Below the pieces are notes generated by a model that saw only the letters and a list, made by a program, of their open reading frames with translations, had not been told where the DNA came from and did not search any database. 64,000 bases of DNA, taken from NCBI RefSeq assembly GCF_964340395.1, contig NC_135562.1, forward strand, positions 19,589,626 to 19,653,625, in the 5' to 3' direction. Below, in pieces: positions 48,753-59,709 of the stretch (position 1 is its first letter; every line of letters starts with the position of its first letter). Position numbers and translations under genes: made by a program. This DNA is from Glandiceps talaboti (taxonomy: Eukaryota; Hemichordata; Enteropneusta; Spengelidae).

Positions 48753-50215
48753 TCACATATTTTGGTTGCCAATTTTAGGTCTTTTGTGTTGATGAATGGG
48801 TTGTATGTTGTTATGAACAAATCTTTTGTTTTCACACATGCTTTTCATTGCAGGATTTTTTTGAAGATAATTATTTCTGGCTTTGTGATTGACTTCGTAC
48901 ATAACTTGCGTGATTTTGTTCTGAGACAGTTCATATCCACATCGTTGTAGATTGTTTGCGAAATCTTTTAATTTGTTGACAAAATCCCCTGTGTTGATAC
49001 AGTTACGGACGTCGCCACCTAAGGCTTTCACCTTTAGAGAACTCTTTAAACGTATCTATCGGGTGACGATCGATACTCTTTATGGAAGACCTGAAATATG
49101 TCAGTTAATTTTGTATTGGTTTGTGTCAAGTATCCTTCCTTTGTTGTATCTCCGATCTTTGTAAACTTGTCGATCCAAGTACGTTGTTTCCTGTTAGGGG
49201 TAGACCATTTGATATCCGGGGGGGGGGATTGGTGGAGAGTTATTATATTTTTTCCCACCTGCTTGCCTGTGAATTATCTTTTTCTCCTTCGCCTATGCTG
49301 GCAATTTTTTTTTCTTTCCTTCTTTGAGATATCCGGATTTTTTACACCTATGTTGAACACCAACTTTTGTTGCCACAATTTTCTGTTTGGTTTTCGCACA
49401 GGGTGATAAGGAGAGTAAAAAGATGCTGTTCTATCACACACAGATTATATTTAGTAAACTACATATTTCAATACATGTTTGATTTTCAATTAAATAAACA
49501 TCGTTGACAGTTTTTATATATGCCGTGGTATGATGACACACTGAAAATGCAAATCGGAAACTTGATTTGTGAACTTAAACATCATTTGTGAACTTAAACT
49601 AGTGTGGTAGCTACGTAATACATGTATATGTATAATTTTATGTATAGTTATGTTTGAACCTTACATGAAGTAATATTTTAAAAAATTATGAAAGAAATAG
49701 TGACAAGAACAAATATATATATGTACCACAGGCCAACGAAACTGACTGGTCCCTGACATGTGTTTGAAAATGTTAGTCATGATCTGACAAGTGTCCTATT
49801 TGGAGAGGTACTAGCAGGTTGAACTGTACACTCGAACTTGTGCATCATTTCCCTGCCAAGACATTTTTTTCCATCACCCACTCAGATCCGGATTTTTTTC
49901 AAGAAACTCCATTTGGCATCTGTTTTTCCCCCCGAAATCTTCCAAGTCCTCCTCAGGATATCAAATGGTCCACCCCTTACGAACTTTAAAACGAAAACTT
50001 AAAAGTTCAGTGTAAATCGTTATTAATTTTGACCCACACTTTAAAGTTATCTTTTGTTTCGTCCAATAGCATAACAATATCATCTCTGAAAAGGTCCAAG
50101 AATATAATATTCTTATTGTGTGGTTCGAGTATTCTTTGCTCAAATTCATCGAATGTAATGTCAGCTATACCATGATGCCACTGAACCCATACTACAACCA
50201 TAGATATATACTTCT
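48753..50215 (-). pseudogene. Degraded reverse-transcriptase remnant, possibly Penelope-like
   Basis: Minus-strand fragments appear in order. 50201-50007 contains FLDLFRDDIVMLLDETKDN, with an Arg-Asp-Asp that could be RT motif C. 49258-49046 and 49031-48753 contain KALGGDVRNCINTGDF and NNLQRCGYELSQNKI. Stops and frameshifts separate them. An RDD core followed by a segment with a GY/RGYP-like turn recalls Penelope-like elements. Similarity is weak and no upstream RT motifs were found. Confidence 0.3.
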
Positions 50216-50365
50216 AGAATTCTCCATTGAATTCAAATGTATTTTTGTAGGACTAGTTTTAATATCTTTACCACATATGTTGGTGGAGGCTTTTTGATTC
50301 TGTGTTGGTGTACTTTCGGTCGCCGGGTAAAACAATATTCCGCTACCCTCCGCTACCTTGAAACG

Positions 50366-51712
50366 CATGTTTCAAGTCCTCCATAATAGTTCCAGTTCCA
50401 AAGAGAAGGAAAATATCATGTTTGAACGATTATCATGACCTGTAGCTCTAACTTCCGTAATCATGAAGGTCTAAGATACCTTAAATCTGCTACCGAGCCA
50501 TTTCTTGACCCATTCCAGTTTGCATATCGAGCGAACAGGTCAGTTGATGACGCTGTTGCTCTTGGTTTACAACATCTAGAATCACCTGGTACATATGCAC
50601 GTATTCTTTTCATAGATTATAGTTCAGCATTTAATACGATCGTTCCAAAGCAATTGTTTGAGAAGCTCAAATCATTCGATTTTAATACGTCCCTGTGTTT
50701 TTGGCTTTTGGACTTTTTGTTGAATAGGCCACAGACCATTAGGCTTGGGGATAAAACATCATATTCCATCACTCTTAGTACTGGCGCACCTCAAGGTTGT
50801 GTCCTATCACCGTTGTTATATTCCTTGTTTACCAACGATTGTGTCTCCCATAATGAGTCTGTAAAACTCGTAAAATTTGCAGATGACACTACAGTTATTG
50901 GGCTGATTAAAAATGGCAACGAAGTCATCTACCGTTCCGAGGTGGCCTGGCTAGTTGACTGGTGCTCAAATAATAACCTTGAGCTGAATATTAAGAAAAC
51001 AAAGGAAATGCTCATCGACTTTCGCAGAAAACCAGGTTGAATTGCCCCACTTAAAATCAATGATCAACATGTTGACCAGGTGGAATCGTTTACCTTCTTA
51101 GGTTCAACGATACAAATACATTGAGATGGGATACCCACATACACGCAATTTTGGTAAAGGCACAACAACGTTTGTTTTTCCTGAGGCAACTTAAGAAATT
51201 TGGGTTAAGTCAACATATGCTCATTCGTTTTTACAGAGCAATCATTGAGAGTATTATTACATTTTCTATTACTGTCTGGTACGGTAATGCGACACAGAAG
51301 GATAGAATTAGTCTTGAAAGAATAGCTAAGACCGCTTCAAGAATAATCGGGTGCGAGGTTCCATCGGTTGATTCTGTTTATGCTGGTCGCCTTGTACGGA
51401 GATCCGACACGATTATAAAGGATACAACACACCCGGCGCATCACTTTTACGAACTCCTTCCCTCAGGGAAACGTTTTTTTTTACACAGTTTCTTTCCAAA
51501 AGCAGTTCAAAACTGTCGCATTTGAATGTAGCGTTTTAAGATTGTATTTTTGTGTCATAATACTGCATTTTTATCAGTCGTTTGTGATTTTATGGTGCTT
51601 TTGTGGTGTCTTTTTCTGTATTTGAGTGTTTTTTTGAGCAACGTCAAGGCACATTCCTCTCGATTCTATCGATTGGCAATAAAGAATATTATTATTATAT
51701 TATTATTATTAC
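50366..51712 (+). pseudogene. 5'-truncated CR1/L2/Rex-type LINE inserted in the 67-bp array
   Basis: The translated segments are IIVPVPKRRKISCLNDY and PVALTSVIMKV (broken by frameshifts), DPFQFAYRANRSVDDAV, motif A ILFIDYSSAFNTI, motif B STGAPQGCVLSPLLYSL, motif C VKFADDTT and LNIKKTKEMLIDFRRKPG followed by a stop. Another frame (51121-51525) continues with AQQRLFFLRQLKKFGL and a CEVPSVDSVYAGRL tail. The 3' end is AATAAAG(ATT)n at 51680-51712. The 67-bp satellite motif abuts both ends (50337-50365 and 51713 on), so this LINE landed within the array. It is non-functional. Confidence 0.85.
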
Positions 51713-54700
51713 CTTCCGCTACCTACGCTACCACATTTCAGTGCTTTTGCTGAAAAAAAATCGCTACCTTCGCTACCAAATCTCAGTGCTTTTGCCGGAA
51801 AAAAAATCGCTACCCTCCGCTACCTACCGCTACCTTCGCTACCACATTTCAATCCTTTTGCTGGAAAAAAACTCCGCTACCTACCGCTACCTTCGCTACC
51901 ACATTTCAATCCTTTTGCTGGAAAAAAATCCGCTACCATCCGCTACCTTCGCTACCAAATCTCAGCGCTTTTGCTGGAAAAAAAATCCGCTACCCTCCGC
52001 TACCTACCGCTACCTTCGCTACCAAATCTCAGCGCTTTTGCTGGAAAAAAAAATCCGCTACCCTCCGCTACCTACCGCTACCTTCGCTACCACATTTCAA
52101 TCCTTTTGCTGGAAAAAAAATCCGCTACCCTCCGCTACCTACCGCTACCTTCGCTACCACATTTCAATCCTTTTGCTGGAAAAAAATCCGCTACCCTCCG
52201 CTACCTACCGCTACCTTCGCTACCAAATCTCAGCGCTTTTGCTGAAAAAAAAATCCGCTACCCTCCGCTACCTACCGCTACCTTCGCTACCAAATCTCAG
52301 CGCTTTTGCTGAAAAAAAAAATTCGCTACCCACCGCTACCTACCGCTACCTTCGCTACCACATTTCAGTGCTTTTGCTGGAAAAAAATCCGCTACCCTCA
52401 GCTACCTACCGCTACCTTCGCTACCAAATCTCAGCGCTTTTGCTGAAAAAAAAAATCCGCTACCCTCCGCTACCTTCGCTACCAAATTTCAGCTCTTTTG
52501 CTGGAAAAAAAAAATCCGCTACCCTCCGCTACTACCGCTACCTTCGCTACCACATTTCAATCCTTTTGCTGGAAAAAAAATCCGCTACCCTCCGCTACCT
52601 ACCGCTACCTTCGCTACCACATTTCAATCCTTTTGCTGGAAAAAAATCCGCTACCCTCCGCTACCTACCGCTACCTTCGCTACCAAATCTCAGCGCTTTT
52701 GCTGAAAAAAAAATCCGCTACCCTCCGCTACCTACCGCTACCTTCGCTACCAAATCTCAGCGCTTTTGCTGAAAAAAAAAATTCGCTACCCACCGCTACC
52801 TACCGCTACCTTCGCTACCACATTTCAGTGCTTTTGCTGGAAAAAAATCCGCTACCCTCCGCTACTTACCGCTACCTTCGCTACCAAATCTCAGCGCTTT
52901 TGCTGAAAAAAAAAATCCGCTACCCTCCGCTACCTTCGCTACCAAATTTCAGCTCTTTTGCTGGAAAAAAAATCCGCTACCTACCGCTACCTTCGCTACC
53001 ACATTTCAATACTTTTGCTGGAAAAAAATCCGCTACTCTCCGCTACCTACCGCTACCTTCGCTACCACATTTCAATACTTTTGCTGGAAAAAAAATCCGC
53101 TACCCTCCGCTACCTACCGCTACCTTCGCTACCACATTTCAATCCTTTTGCTGGAAAAAAATCCGCTACCATCCGCTACCTTCGCTACCAAATCTCAGCG
53201 CTTTTGCTGGAAAAAAAATCCGCTACCCTCCGCTACCTACCGCTACCTTCGCTACCACATTTCAATCCTTTTGCTGGAAAAAAAAATCCGCTACCCTCCG
53301 CTACCTACCGCTACCTTCGCTACCACATTTCAATCCTTTTGCTGGAAAAAAATCCGCTACCATCCGCTACCTTCGCTACCAAATCTCAGCGCTTTTGCTG
53401 AAAAAAAAATCCGCTACCCTCCGCTACCTACCGCTACCTTCGCTACCAAATCTCAGCGCTTTTGCTGGAAAAAAAATCCGCTACCCTCCGCTACCTACCG
53501 CTACCTTCGCTACCACATTTCAATCCTTTTGCTGGAAAAAAAATCCGCTACCATCCGCTACCTACCGCTACCTTCGCTACCACATTTCAATCCTTTTGCT
53601 GGAAAAAAATCCGCTACCTACCGCTACCTTATTTCAATAATTTTGCTGGAAAAAAAATCCGCTACCTTCGCTACCAAATCTCAGCGCTTTTGGTGGAAAA
53701 AAAATCCGCTACCTACCGCAACCTTCGCTACCACATTTCTATATTTTTGCTGGAAAAAAAATCCACTACCCTCCGCTACTTACCGCTACCTTCGCTACCA
53801 CATTTCAATATTTTTGCTGGAAAAAAAATCCGCTACCTACCGCTCCCTTCGCTACCACATTTCAATCCTTTTGCTGGAAAAAAAATCCGCTACCCTCCGC
53901 TACCTACCGCTACCTTTGCTACCAAATCTCAGCGCTTTTGCTGGAAAAAAAATCCGCTACCCTCCGCTACCTACCGCTACCTTCGCTACCAAATCTCAGC
54001 GCTTTTGCTGGAAAAAAAATCCGCTACCTACCGCTACCTTATTTCAATAATTTTGCTGGAAAAAAAATCCGCTACCTTCGCTACCAAATCTCAGCGCTTT
54101 TGGTGGAAAAAAAATCCGCTACCTACCGCAACCTTCGCTACCACATTTCTATATTTTTGCTGGAAAAAAAATCCACTACCCTCCGCTACTTACCGCTACC
54201 TTCGCTACCACATTTCAATATTTTTGCTGGAAAAAAAATCCGCTACCTACCGCTCCCTTCGCTACCACATTTCAATCCTTTTGCTGGAAAAAAAATCCGC
54301 TACCCTCCGCTACCTACCGCTACCTTTGCTACCAAATCTCAGCGCTTTTGCTGGAAAAAAAATCCGCTACCCTCCGCTACCTACCGCTACCTTCGCTACC
54401 ACATTTCAATCCTTTTGCTGGAAAAAAAATCCGCTACCCTCCGCTACCTTCGCTACCACATTTCAATCCTTTTGCTGGAAAAAAATCCGCTACCCTCCGC
54501 TACCTACCGCTACCTTCGCTACCACATTTCAATCCTTTTGCTGGAAAAAAATCCGCAACCCTCCGCTACCTTCGCTACCACATTTCAATACTTTTGCTGG
54601 AAAAAAAAATCCGCTACCCTCCGCTACCTGCGCTACCAAATCTCAACGCTTTTGCTGGAAAAAAAATCCGCTACCCTCCGCTACCTACCGCTACCTTCGC

Positions 54701-55345
54701 TACCAAATCTCAGCGCTTTTGCTGGGGGAAAAAATCCGCTACCTACCGCTACCTTCGCTACCACATTTCAATAATTTTGCTGGAAAAAAAATCCGCTACC
54801 TTCGCTACCAAATCTCAGCGCTTTTGGTGGAAAAAAAATCCGCTACCTACCGCTACCTTCGCTACCACATTTCTATATTTTTGCTGGGAAAAAAATCCGC
54901 TACCCTCCGCTACCTACCGCTACCTTCGCTACCACATTTCAATATTTTTGCTGGAAAAAAATCCGCTACCTACCGCTACCTTCGCTACCACATTTCAGTG
55001 CTTTTGCTGGAAAAAAAATCGCTACCCTCCGCTACCTACCGCTACCGTCGCTACCAAATCTCAGCGCTTTTGCTGGAAAAAAAATCCGCTACCCTCCGCT
55101 ACCTTCGCTACCACATTTCAATACTTTTGCTGGAAAAAAAATCCGCTACCCTCCGCTACCTGCGCTACCAAATCTCAACGCTTTTGCTGGAAAAAAAAAT
55201 CCGCTACCCTCCGCTACCTACCGCTACCTTCGCTACCAAATCTCAGCGCTTTTGCTGGGGAAAAAAATCCGCTACCTACCGCTACCTTCGCTACCACATT
55301 TCAATATTTTTGCTGGAAAAAAAATCGCTACCTTTACCTTACGCT
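51713..55345. repeat. Satellite array, about 67-bp unit rich in CCGCTACC
   Basis: More than 50 units of CCGCTACC-CTCCGCTACCTACCGCTACC-TTCGCTACC, then either ACATTTCAATCC or AAATCTCAGCGC, then TTTTGCTGG and A(7-9). Some units lack the TACCGCTACC module. A segment of about 330 bp at 53630-53960 recurs at 54030-54360, giving a 400-bp higher-order repeat. The motif GGTAGCGAAGGTAGCGA is shared with both terminal inverted repeats of the 20.9-kb element. Long open frames of up to 635 codons here result from the lack of stops in the unit. Confidence 0.95.
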
Positions 55346-55578
55346 ACATCCACCATGCTAGTTGACTAGATTTTGAGAGAAAATATTGCTTTTAACAGGT
55401 CACTTCATTAATTATGAAAAAATCACTTACTATCTGTTCAAGGTGCCATATGAATAACAATTATTGAAGTACACGAAACAAATTCTATTAAAGAATACCC
55501 CATGTGTGCAAAAGTAGTTCCTACGACATCTATGGCGCATTAATATCCCAGGCAATGTAATTTGACAATCATTTCACT

Positions 55579-55640
55579 TTGCTACCTTCGCTACCATCCG
55601 CTACGTAGCGAAAGCGAAAAATAAAAACAATTGAACCCCC
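55579..55640 (-). repeat. Right terminal inverted repeat of the 20.9-kb element
   Basis: Complement of the left end: GCTACCTTCGCTACCATCCG, palindrome CGCTACGTAGCG, AT-rich stretch, CAATTGAACCCCC. Confidence 0.8.
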
Positions 55641-56971
55641 GATTGAGCACTATATAATGAGGAGATCTCAGAGCTTAATGGTGTGTCCGACATGTCTGAG
55701 ATTATAGATTCGTTGTCGTCTGTTTCTTTTGTCGATGCGTCGTTTATGCTATCCTGTGTAGATTGGAGGTTCTGTGTGGATAGCGGCGAGTATGAAATGC
55801 TGTCTATGTCCATTTCTGTGTTTTGGGTATAGTGTTCTGGTGGTTGTTCTTGTACATTGGACATATCAGGTAGTCCTGACAGTACGAGTGATGGTGTTGG
55901 AGCAGTAGATTGAGTTGAACTCCACGAAGCTTGAGGGAAGGAAAGACAAGGAGAGGATGGAAAGGTTGAAGGAGGGGTTCGTACCCTCTCTTCATCAGCA
56001 TCGTCTTTTTCAGTGTTATTTTCGTCTTCTTTGCCATTACATTTTGGTTCAGGGTTGGTTGTTGGTTGTGTAGTTTTGGGGTCAGGAACTTGGGTATTTT
56101 CGGTTACAATCTGGTTTTCTTCCTGTTGACGGGGTTGATCTATATCAATTTGTACGCTGCTTGGTTCGATTTCGTTTGTGTTATCGGTTTTGTCTTGTAT
56201 ACTCACGGTGTTGTTATCGTTGGAGTGGACGGTTGTATTTGTTGGTTCTGTTACTTGGGCGTTATTATCGGTTTGTTCTCTGGCCATGTCGGTATTATTT
56301 TCGTTTGTCGGAGGCGAGTCGTTATTGTTCGTAGTATTTTCGTTATTTTCGTTGCTAGTTGTTGCTGGTGGTTGGTTCTGTTCAGGGCAATTTCGTTGTA
56401 TGTGTCCCTTTTGGTGACATTTGAAACACTTCATTTCATCCGTAGAAAGATAAACCCTGTAACGTTTTTCTTCGAACTCGATGTAAGTTGGTCCGTTTAA
56501 CTCACCGTTGAGATCACTGTCAAGTAAGACAAGCCCCTGTCTTCGAAAAGACATGACATGTTTCAGTCTATCATTCTTGCATCCAAGTGGTATTGCTCTA
56601 ACACTGCCGACGACTTTTCCGTAGCGTGATAGTTCGTATTGAATTGGTTCATCAGGGATAAAGGGTGGTACACCTGAGACAACTATTTTAGTAGCGGGTT
56701 TGACGACAGGTTCAACATGGACAAAGTAACCGCTCACCTGTAGTCCTTTCATGCAAATAGTGTCTACCCATGTCATCGAATTGAAGTAAACGAATATGGA
56801 TCCGTTTATTCTTGATGCCGAGATTATATTTTGTGGTCCTGTGATTTCTGCCATTGCTTGTAGGTAAACTTCAACTGCAACACCTTCAAGTGGTTCGCAC
56901 TTTATACCATGTTTCTTTGTTAGGCCAGATAACGGTGACACACGTACACGGGTGTGGCCCGTGTCGGCCAT
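55641..56971 (-). pseudogene. LINE ORF1, N-terminal segment (RRM-like region and CCHC zinc knuckle)
   Basis: The first ATG on the frame is at 56969-56971 (MADTGHTRVRVSPLSGL). An RRM-like region with TKIVVSGVPPFIPDEPI and YGKVVGSVRAIPLGC leads to CFKCHQKGHIQRNC, a CCHC zinc knuckle that binds nucleic acid in LINE ORF1 proteins. An Asn/Thr/Pro-rich acidic tail follows. The frame runs past 55641 only into the inserted element, where it ends with an unrelated Phe/Ala-rich peptide at 55601. The authentic C-terminus is at 34436-34729. Confidence 0.85.
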
Positions 56972-57179
56972 ACTGTCTTTCCGCAACCGGTGCCCACCCA
57001 AGTCAGAATCAACGAAAATCGCTGCAATCCTTAGTTAAAATAGTTAATTGGGGTATCTAGAACGTACCAAGTGGCAAAAGGAAAGTCTCTGTGTCAAAAT
57101 TATTAGGAAGCTTGTCCAAATGACGACGTAAACTGCCAAAACAGGGAGCGGCTTCTTCACACTACTTCCAACATGGCGG

Positions 57180-57208
57180 CATCATCATCATCATCATCAT
57201 CATCATCG

Positions 57209-57240
<32 letters not shown>

Positions 57241-57245
57241 GTCAT
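57180..57245. repeat. (CAT)n(CGT)n microsatellite at the LINE 5' flank
   Basis: About nine CAT triplets followed by about twelve CGT triplets, directly next to the LINE 5' end. It pairs with 30299-30338. Confidence 0.9.
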
Positions 57246-57502
57246 CCATGACTGATGCTACTGTGTTGTATCTTAGACGAGTGAAATTATTGCTAATATA
57301 GTAATAAAACTATAAGTATAACGTCAATGCCCCATTCATTTTTTCCAACATCTCGAGAGGTACTCCAACAAGATAAATTGTCATAGAATGTTTCAGTATC
57401 TACATATGAGGTATGGGATAAATAGCAACAGCTACGGATACATTCAAATTCGAATTGTTTGATCATATGATATATGTAAGTGTTATACGATATAATAGTT
57501 AC

Positions 57503-57908
57503 CTAAGCATTCGTTGATTCATTCTTGGTTGTTTCGATGCCGGCTTCGGTGTTGTTATTTCCCGAAATAAGGAGTGGATCGTCGTCGCCACTTACTGAAG
57601 CACGAGTTGGTTTAGCGTCGTCATTTTCTGAAAAACTATAACATTATATGATATGACAATATAATAAACAATGTTAAAGATCATTAGTAAGTTAGACTAA
57701 ACGTTATTTAAATAGAACATTCTCAGACTAATACAACGTTAACATTGGTAGTGTTGTAAAAAGGTGAAATTCGAAAAAAAGAGATATTTACATGAATAAC
57801 ATTCCTTACTGAGCAACACTGACACTTGAGTCAATTTTACAGGTACAGTGATAATTACCGCCACTCTTGTTACACGTCACACATCCAGTATTCGTATTCG
57901 TACAAGGG
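57503..57908 (-). CDS. Two phase-matched exons of a small unknown gene (partial)
   Basis: Exon 57859-57908 (acceptor TTCCACACAG, donor GGCG|GTAATT) joins exon 57503-57627 (acceptor TTTTTCAG, stop TAG at 57503-57505) in phase 1. The joined C-terminal peptide of about 57 residues includes CVTCNKSG with a CxxC pair, then an acidic Asp/Asn/Thr-rich tail (SGDDDPLLISGNNN). A donor-like CCG|GTAAGT lies upstream at 58186/58185, but its open frame does not fit, so 5' exons are unresolved. No domain recognised. It lies outside the LINE and could be a host gene. Confidence 0.35.
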
Positions 57909-59237
57909 CTGTGTGGAATAGCTATTATACAAACGTTTTACATTATTTTAAATAGTGTAGACTGGATATAGGAAATAAAAGTGCCAATGGCGTTGTAGCA
58001 CAACTGTTGAGCGTTGTTGTTGGTCTTGTTACTAGCCGCATCTGCATACATTTTTTGAATGTATGTCACTGGTGATATATTGGCATTATATGTCATCACA
58101 AACATAATTCAACGACATTCCCCTTAAAATATGAAGTCTACCTTGTCAGAATTAGAAAGAACAGAAGGATGCCTACGAAACTTACCGGATATTCCAATAG
58201 AAAATCGTTTCGAGGAAATCTTGTCTTGTGTTGTTGAGTTACGATGCAAACTCGGAGAGCTCTAAGTCTACTTGATCGATCACGGACTTTTTATTTCATT
58301 GTGTTGCTTATATAAATTTTCTTCAAAACAGTAACGCGAAAACACTGCATGGTTTCCCCTGCTTTACCTTGAAGAACATAAATCTTCAGTATAGGTAAAT
58401 ACTACCATATCTTGCTAGTTATTGTAAATTTTATTTGTTGATTTGCTAAGTACGAACATGTTTTGAAGTAGTTTTCCATTCAGGTATCATGTGGTTAAAA
58501 TTTACTTTATAGTAATAAATCATAACGTTAAACTATATAAAACACAGCAAAAAATAAAATAGTATATTTGCAAAGAAATATTAACACGTCTGTTCGGTTG
58601 TGTATTTTTCCAATAAACTGCACATTGAAGTTGGTAAATTCTAAATTCAAACACCCAGGGATCATTCACAATTATAGTTTGTAGTTAATATTTACTTGAA
58701 CCAACCATATGGAAAAAATGCCTTGTTAGCCAATTGGACCAGTAAGAAATCGGCTTTTTCCTACCTCTATTTTGATTTTCAACGCGAAATAGAATTTTTA
58801 AAACTACAAATAAAATTGAACCTTTACTCACACTATTTAAAACTATTCTATAAAATTTACAAATAGAAATATTATCTAATTTGAGTGCCCAAAGTGGATC
58901 GTTGCACTGACAGGACACAGAGGAATCTCCCCCACCCCCCATTTTTGTACAAATTTAATATTTCTGTTCGAGTCAAGTTGAAGAGAAATTGAAGAACTAA
59001 AAGAATGCTTTGTGGTGCTATTTAATATGTCAAGGTGTCAACAATACCAGTTTAACTTTGAATCAAAATACAAGAGAGCATGGGAGTGCGTGCGAGGTTC
59101 ACCCCCTCCCTCTTTTGAAATTTTTGAAATTTAAGGACTAAGAGAGTGCTATCTGGTGTTATTCAGAAAACTAACACCAAAAAAAAAATCCTCAAAGTAT
59201 ATTGTTGCATGCCATACCATTTAAAATTATTTTATCA
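57909..59237. other. Unassigned DNA
   Basis: Apart from the donor-like site at 58185 noted above, no supportable exon, RNA or repeat. Confidence 0.4.
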
Positions 59238-59709
59238 TTAATTACAGGATTCATTAAAGATATAAGTCGGGTCAGTATTCTTAGTAATTTGATTTGATGG
59301 TAGTGATTCAGTTTGTTTCAGCATTTGCCAAAGTATACAACTGCCTATGGCGGTGGCACCAGAAACACGTGTACCAGGGAATTTGACATTTCGCTCATAC
59401 CATGGAAACAATTTTTTTCTGTCTCTAAAATCCTCCAGTGAAAGATTACACTTGTGCTCAATAGAGAAACTTGCTGTAGTACAGCTTAAGACAGGCTTAG
59501 AGCTACAGTCGATAGAAGATCGCTGTATGCATTGTATTCTTTCACATTGCAACAAAAACAGGCCTTTAATGAAATCATTACAGTGTCACATGGGCTCGAA
59601 AATTTTAATGGCTACAAATGTTTATATTGCTGATAATCAACATTTCAACTTGACTACTTCTACATCCTCACTCTGCACGGCACCTACGTCATTGTTTATT
59701 TTGCATTAG
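59238..59709. other. Overlapping open frames of uncertain status
   Basis: Both strands are open here: minus 59238-59555 (105 aa, containing FPGTRVSGATAIGSCILWQM) and plus 59347-59709 (120 aa). The minus frame has the more protein-like composition, with alternating hydrophobic and charged residues. Neither has splice signals or a recognised domain. It may be a fragment of an old transposable-element protein. Confidence 0.25.

Larger units (their letters stand above)
34730..55640. mobile_element. 20.9-kb element with terminal inverted repeats, inserted in LINE ORF1
   Basis: The left end (34730-34791) starts GGGGCTGAATTGGTTTTATT. The right end, read on the minus strand from 55640, starts GGGGGTTCAATTGTTTTTAT. 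Both continue into the palindrome CGCTACGTAGCG and then GGTAGCGAAGGTAGCGA. Roughly 80% of about 60 positions match by eye. The insertion splits a continuous LINE ORF, which fixes both boundaries independently. No clear target-site duplication is visible; GATAT on the left and GATTG on the right share only three of five bases. Contents: promoter-like segment, spliced unknown gene, nested elements and a 67-bp satellite. No transposase is recognised, so the superfamily is unknown. A composite origin is possible. Confidence 0.75.
30339..57179 (-). mobile_element. Tx1/L1-like LINE, interrupted by a 20.9-kb insertion
   Basis: The minus-strand order is: 5' UTR (57179-56972), ORF1 N-terminal part (56971-55641), foreign insertion (55640-34730), ORF1 C-terminal part (34729-34436), an 8-nt gap, ORF2 (34427-30561) and 3' UTR with AATAAA near 30350. 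Without the insertion the LINE is about 5.9 kb. Both outer ends abut (CAT)n. An ORF1 with RRM-like and CCHC regions, combined with an APE-type endonuclease, fits the Tx1 clade. The clade call is from pattern only. Confidence 0.85.

Noticed and set aside
51603-55369. Several open frames of 278-635 aa on the plus strand
   Set aside because: They are translations of the 67-bp satellite in rotating frames, with no non-repetitive domain.
34730-55640. Polinton/Maverick identity for the 20.9-kb element
   Set aside because: The size fits, but the ends are not AG-type and no protein-primed polymerase, integrase, ATPase or capsid-like ORF was seen.
58186-58280. First exon for the small minus-strand gene at 57503-57908
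   Set aside because: A good donor is present, but the frame needed to join exon 57859-57908 contains a stop and no ATG.
59347-59709. 120-aa plus-strand ORF as a gene
   Set aside because: The opposite strand is open over most of the same span with better composition, and neither has a recognised domain, so no gene call is made.
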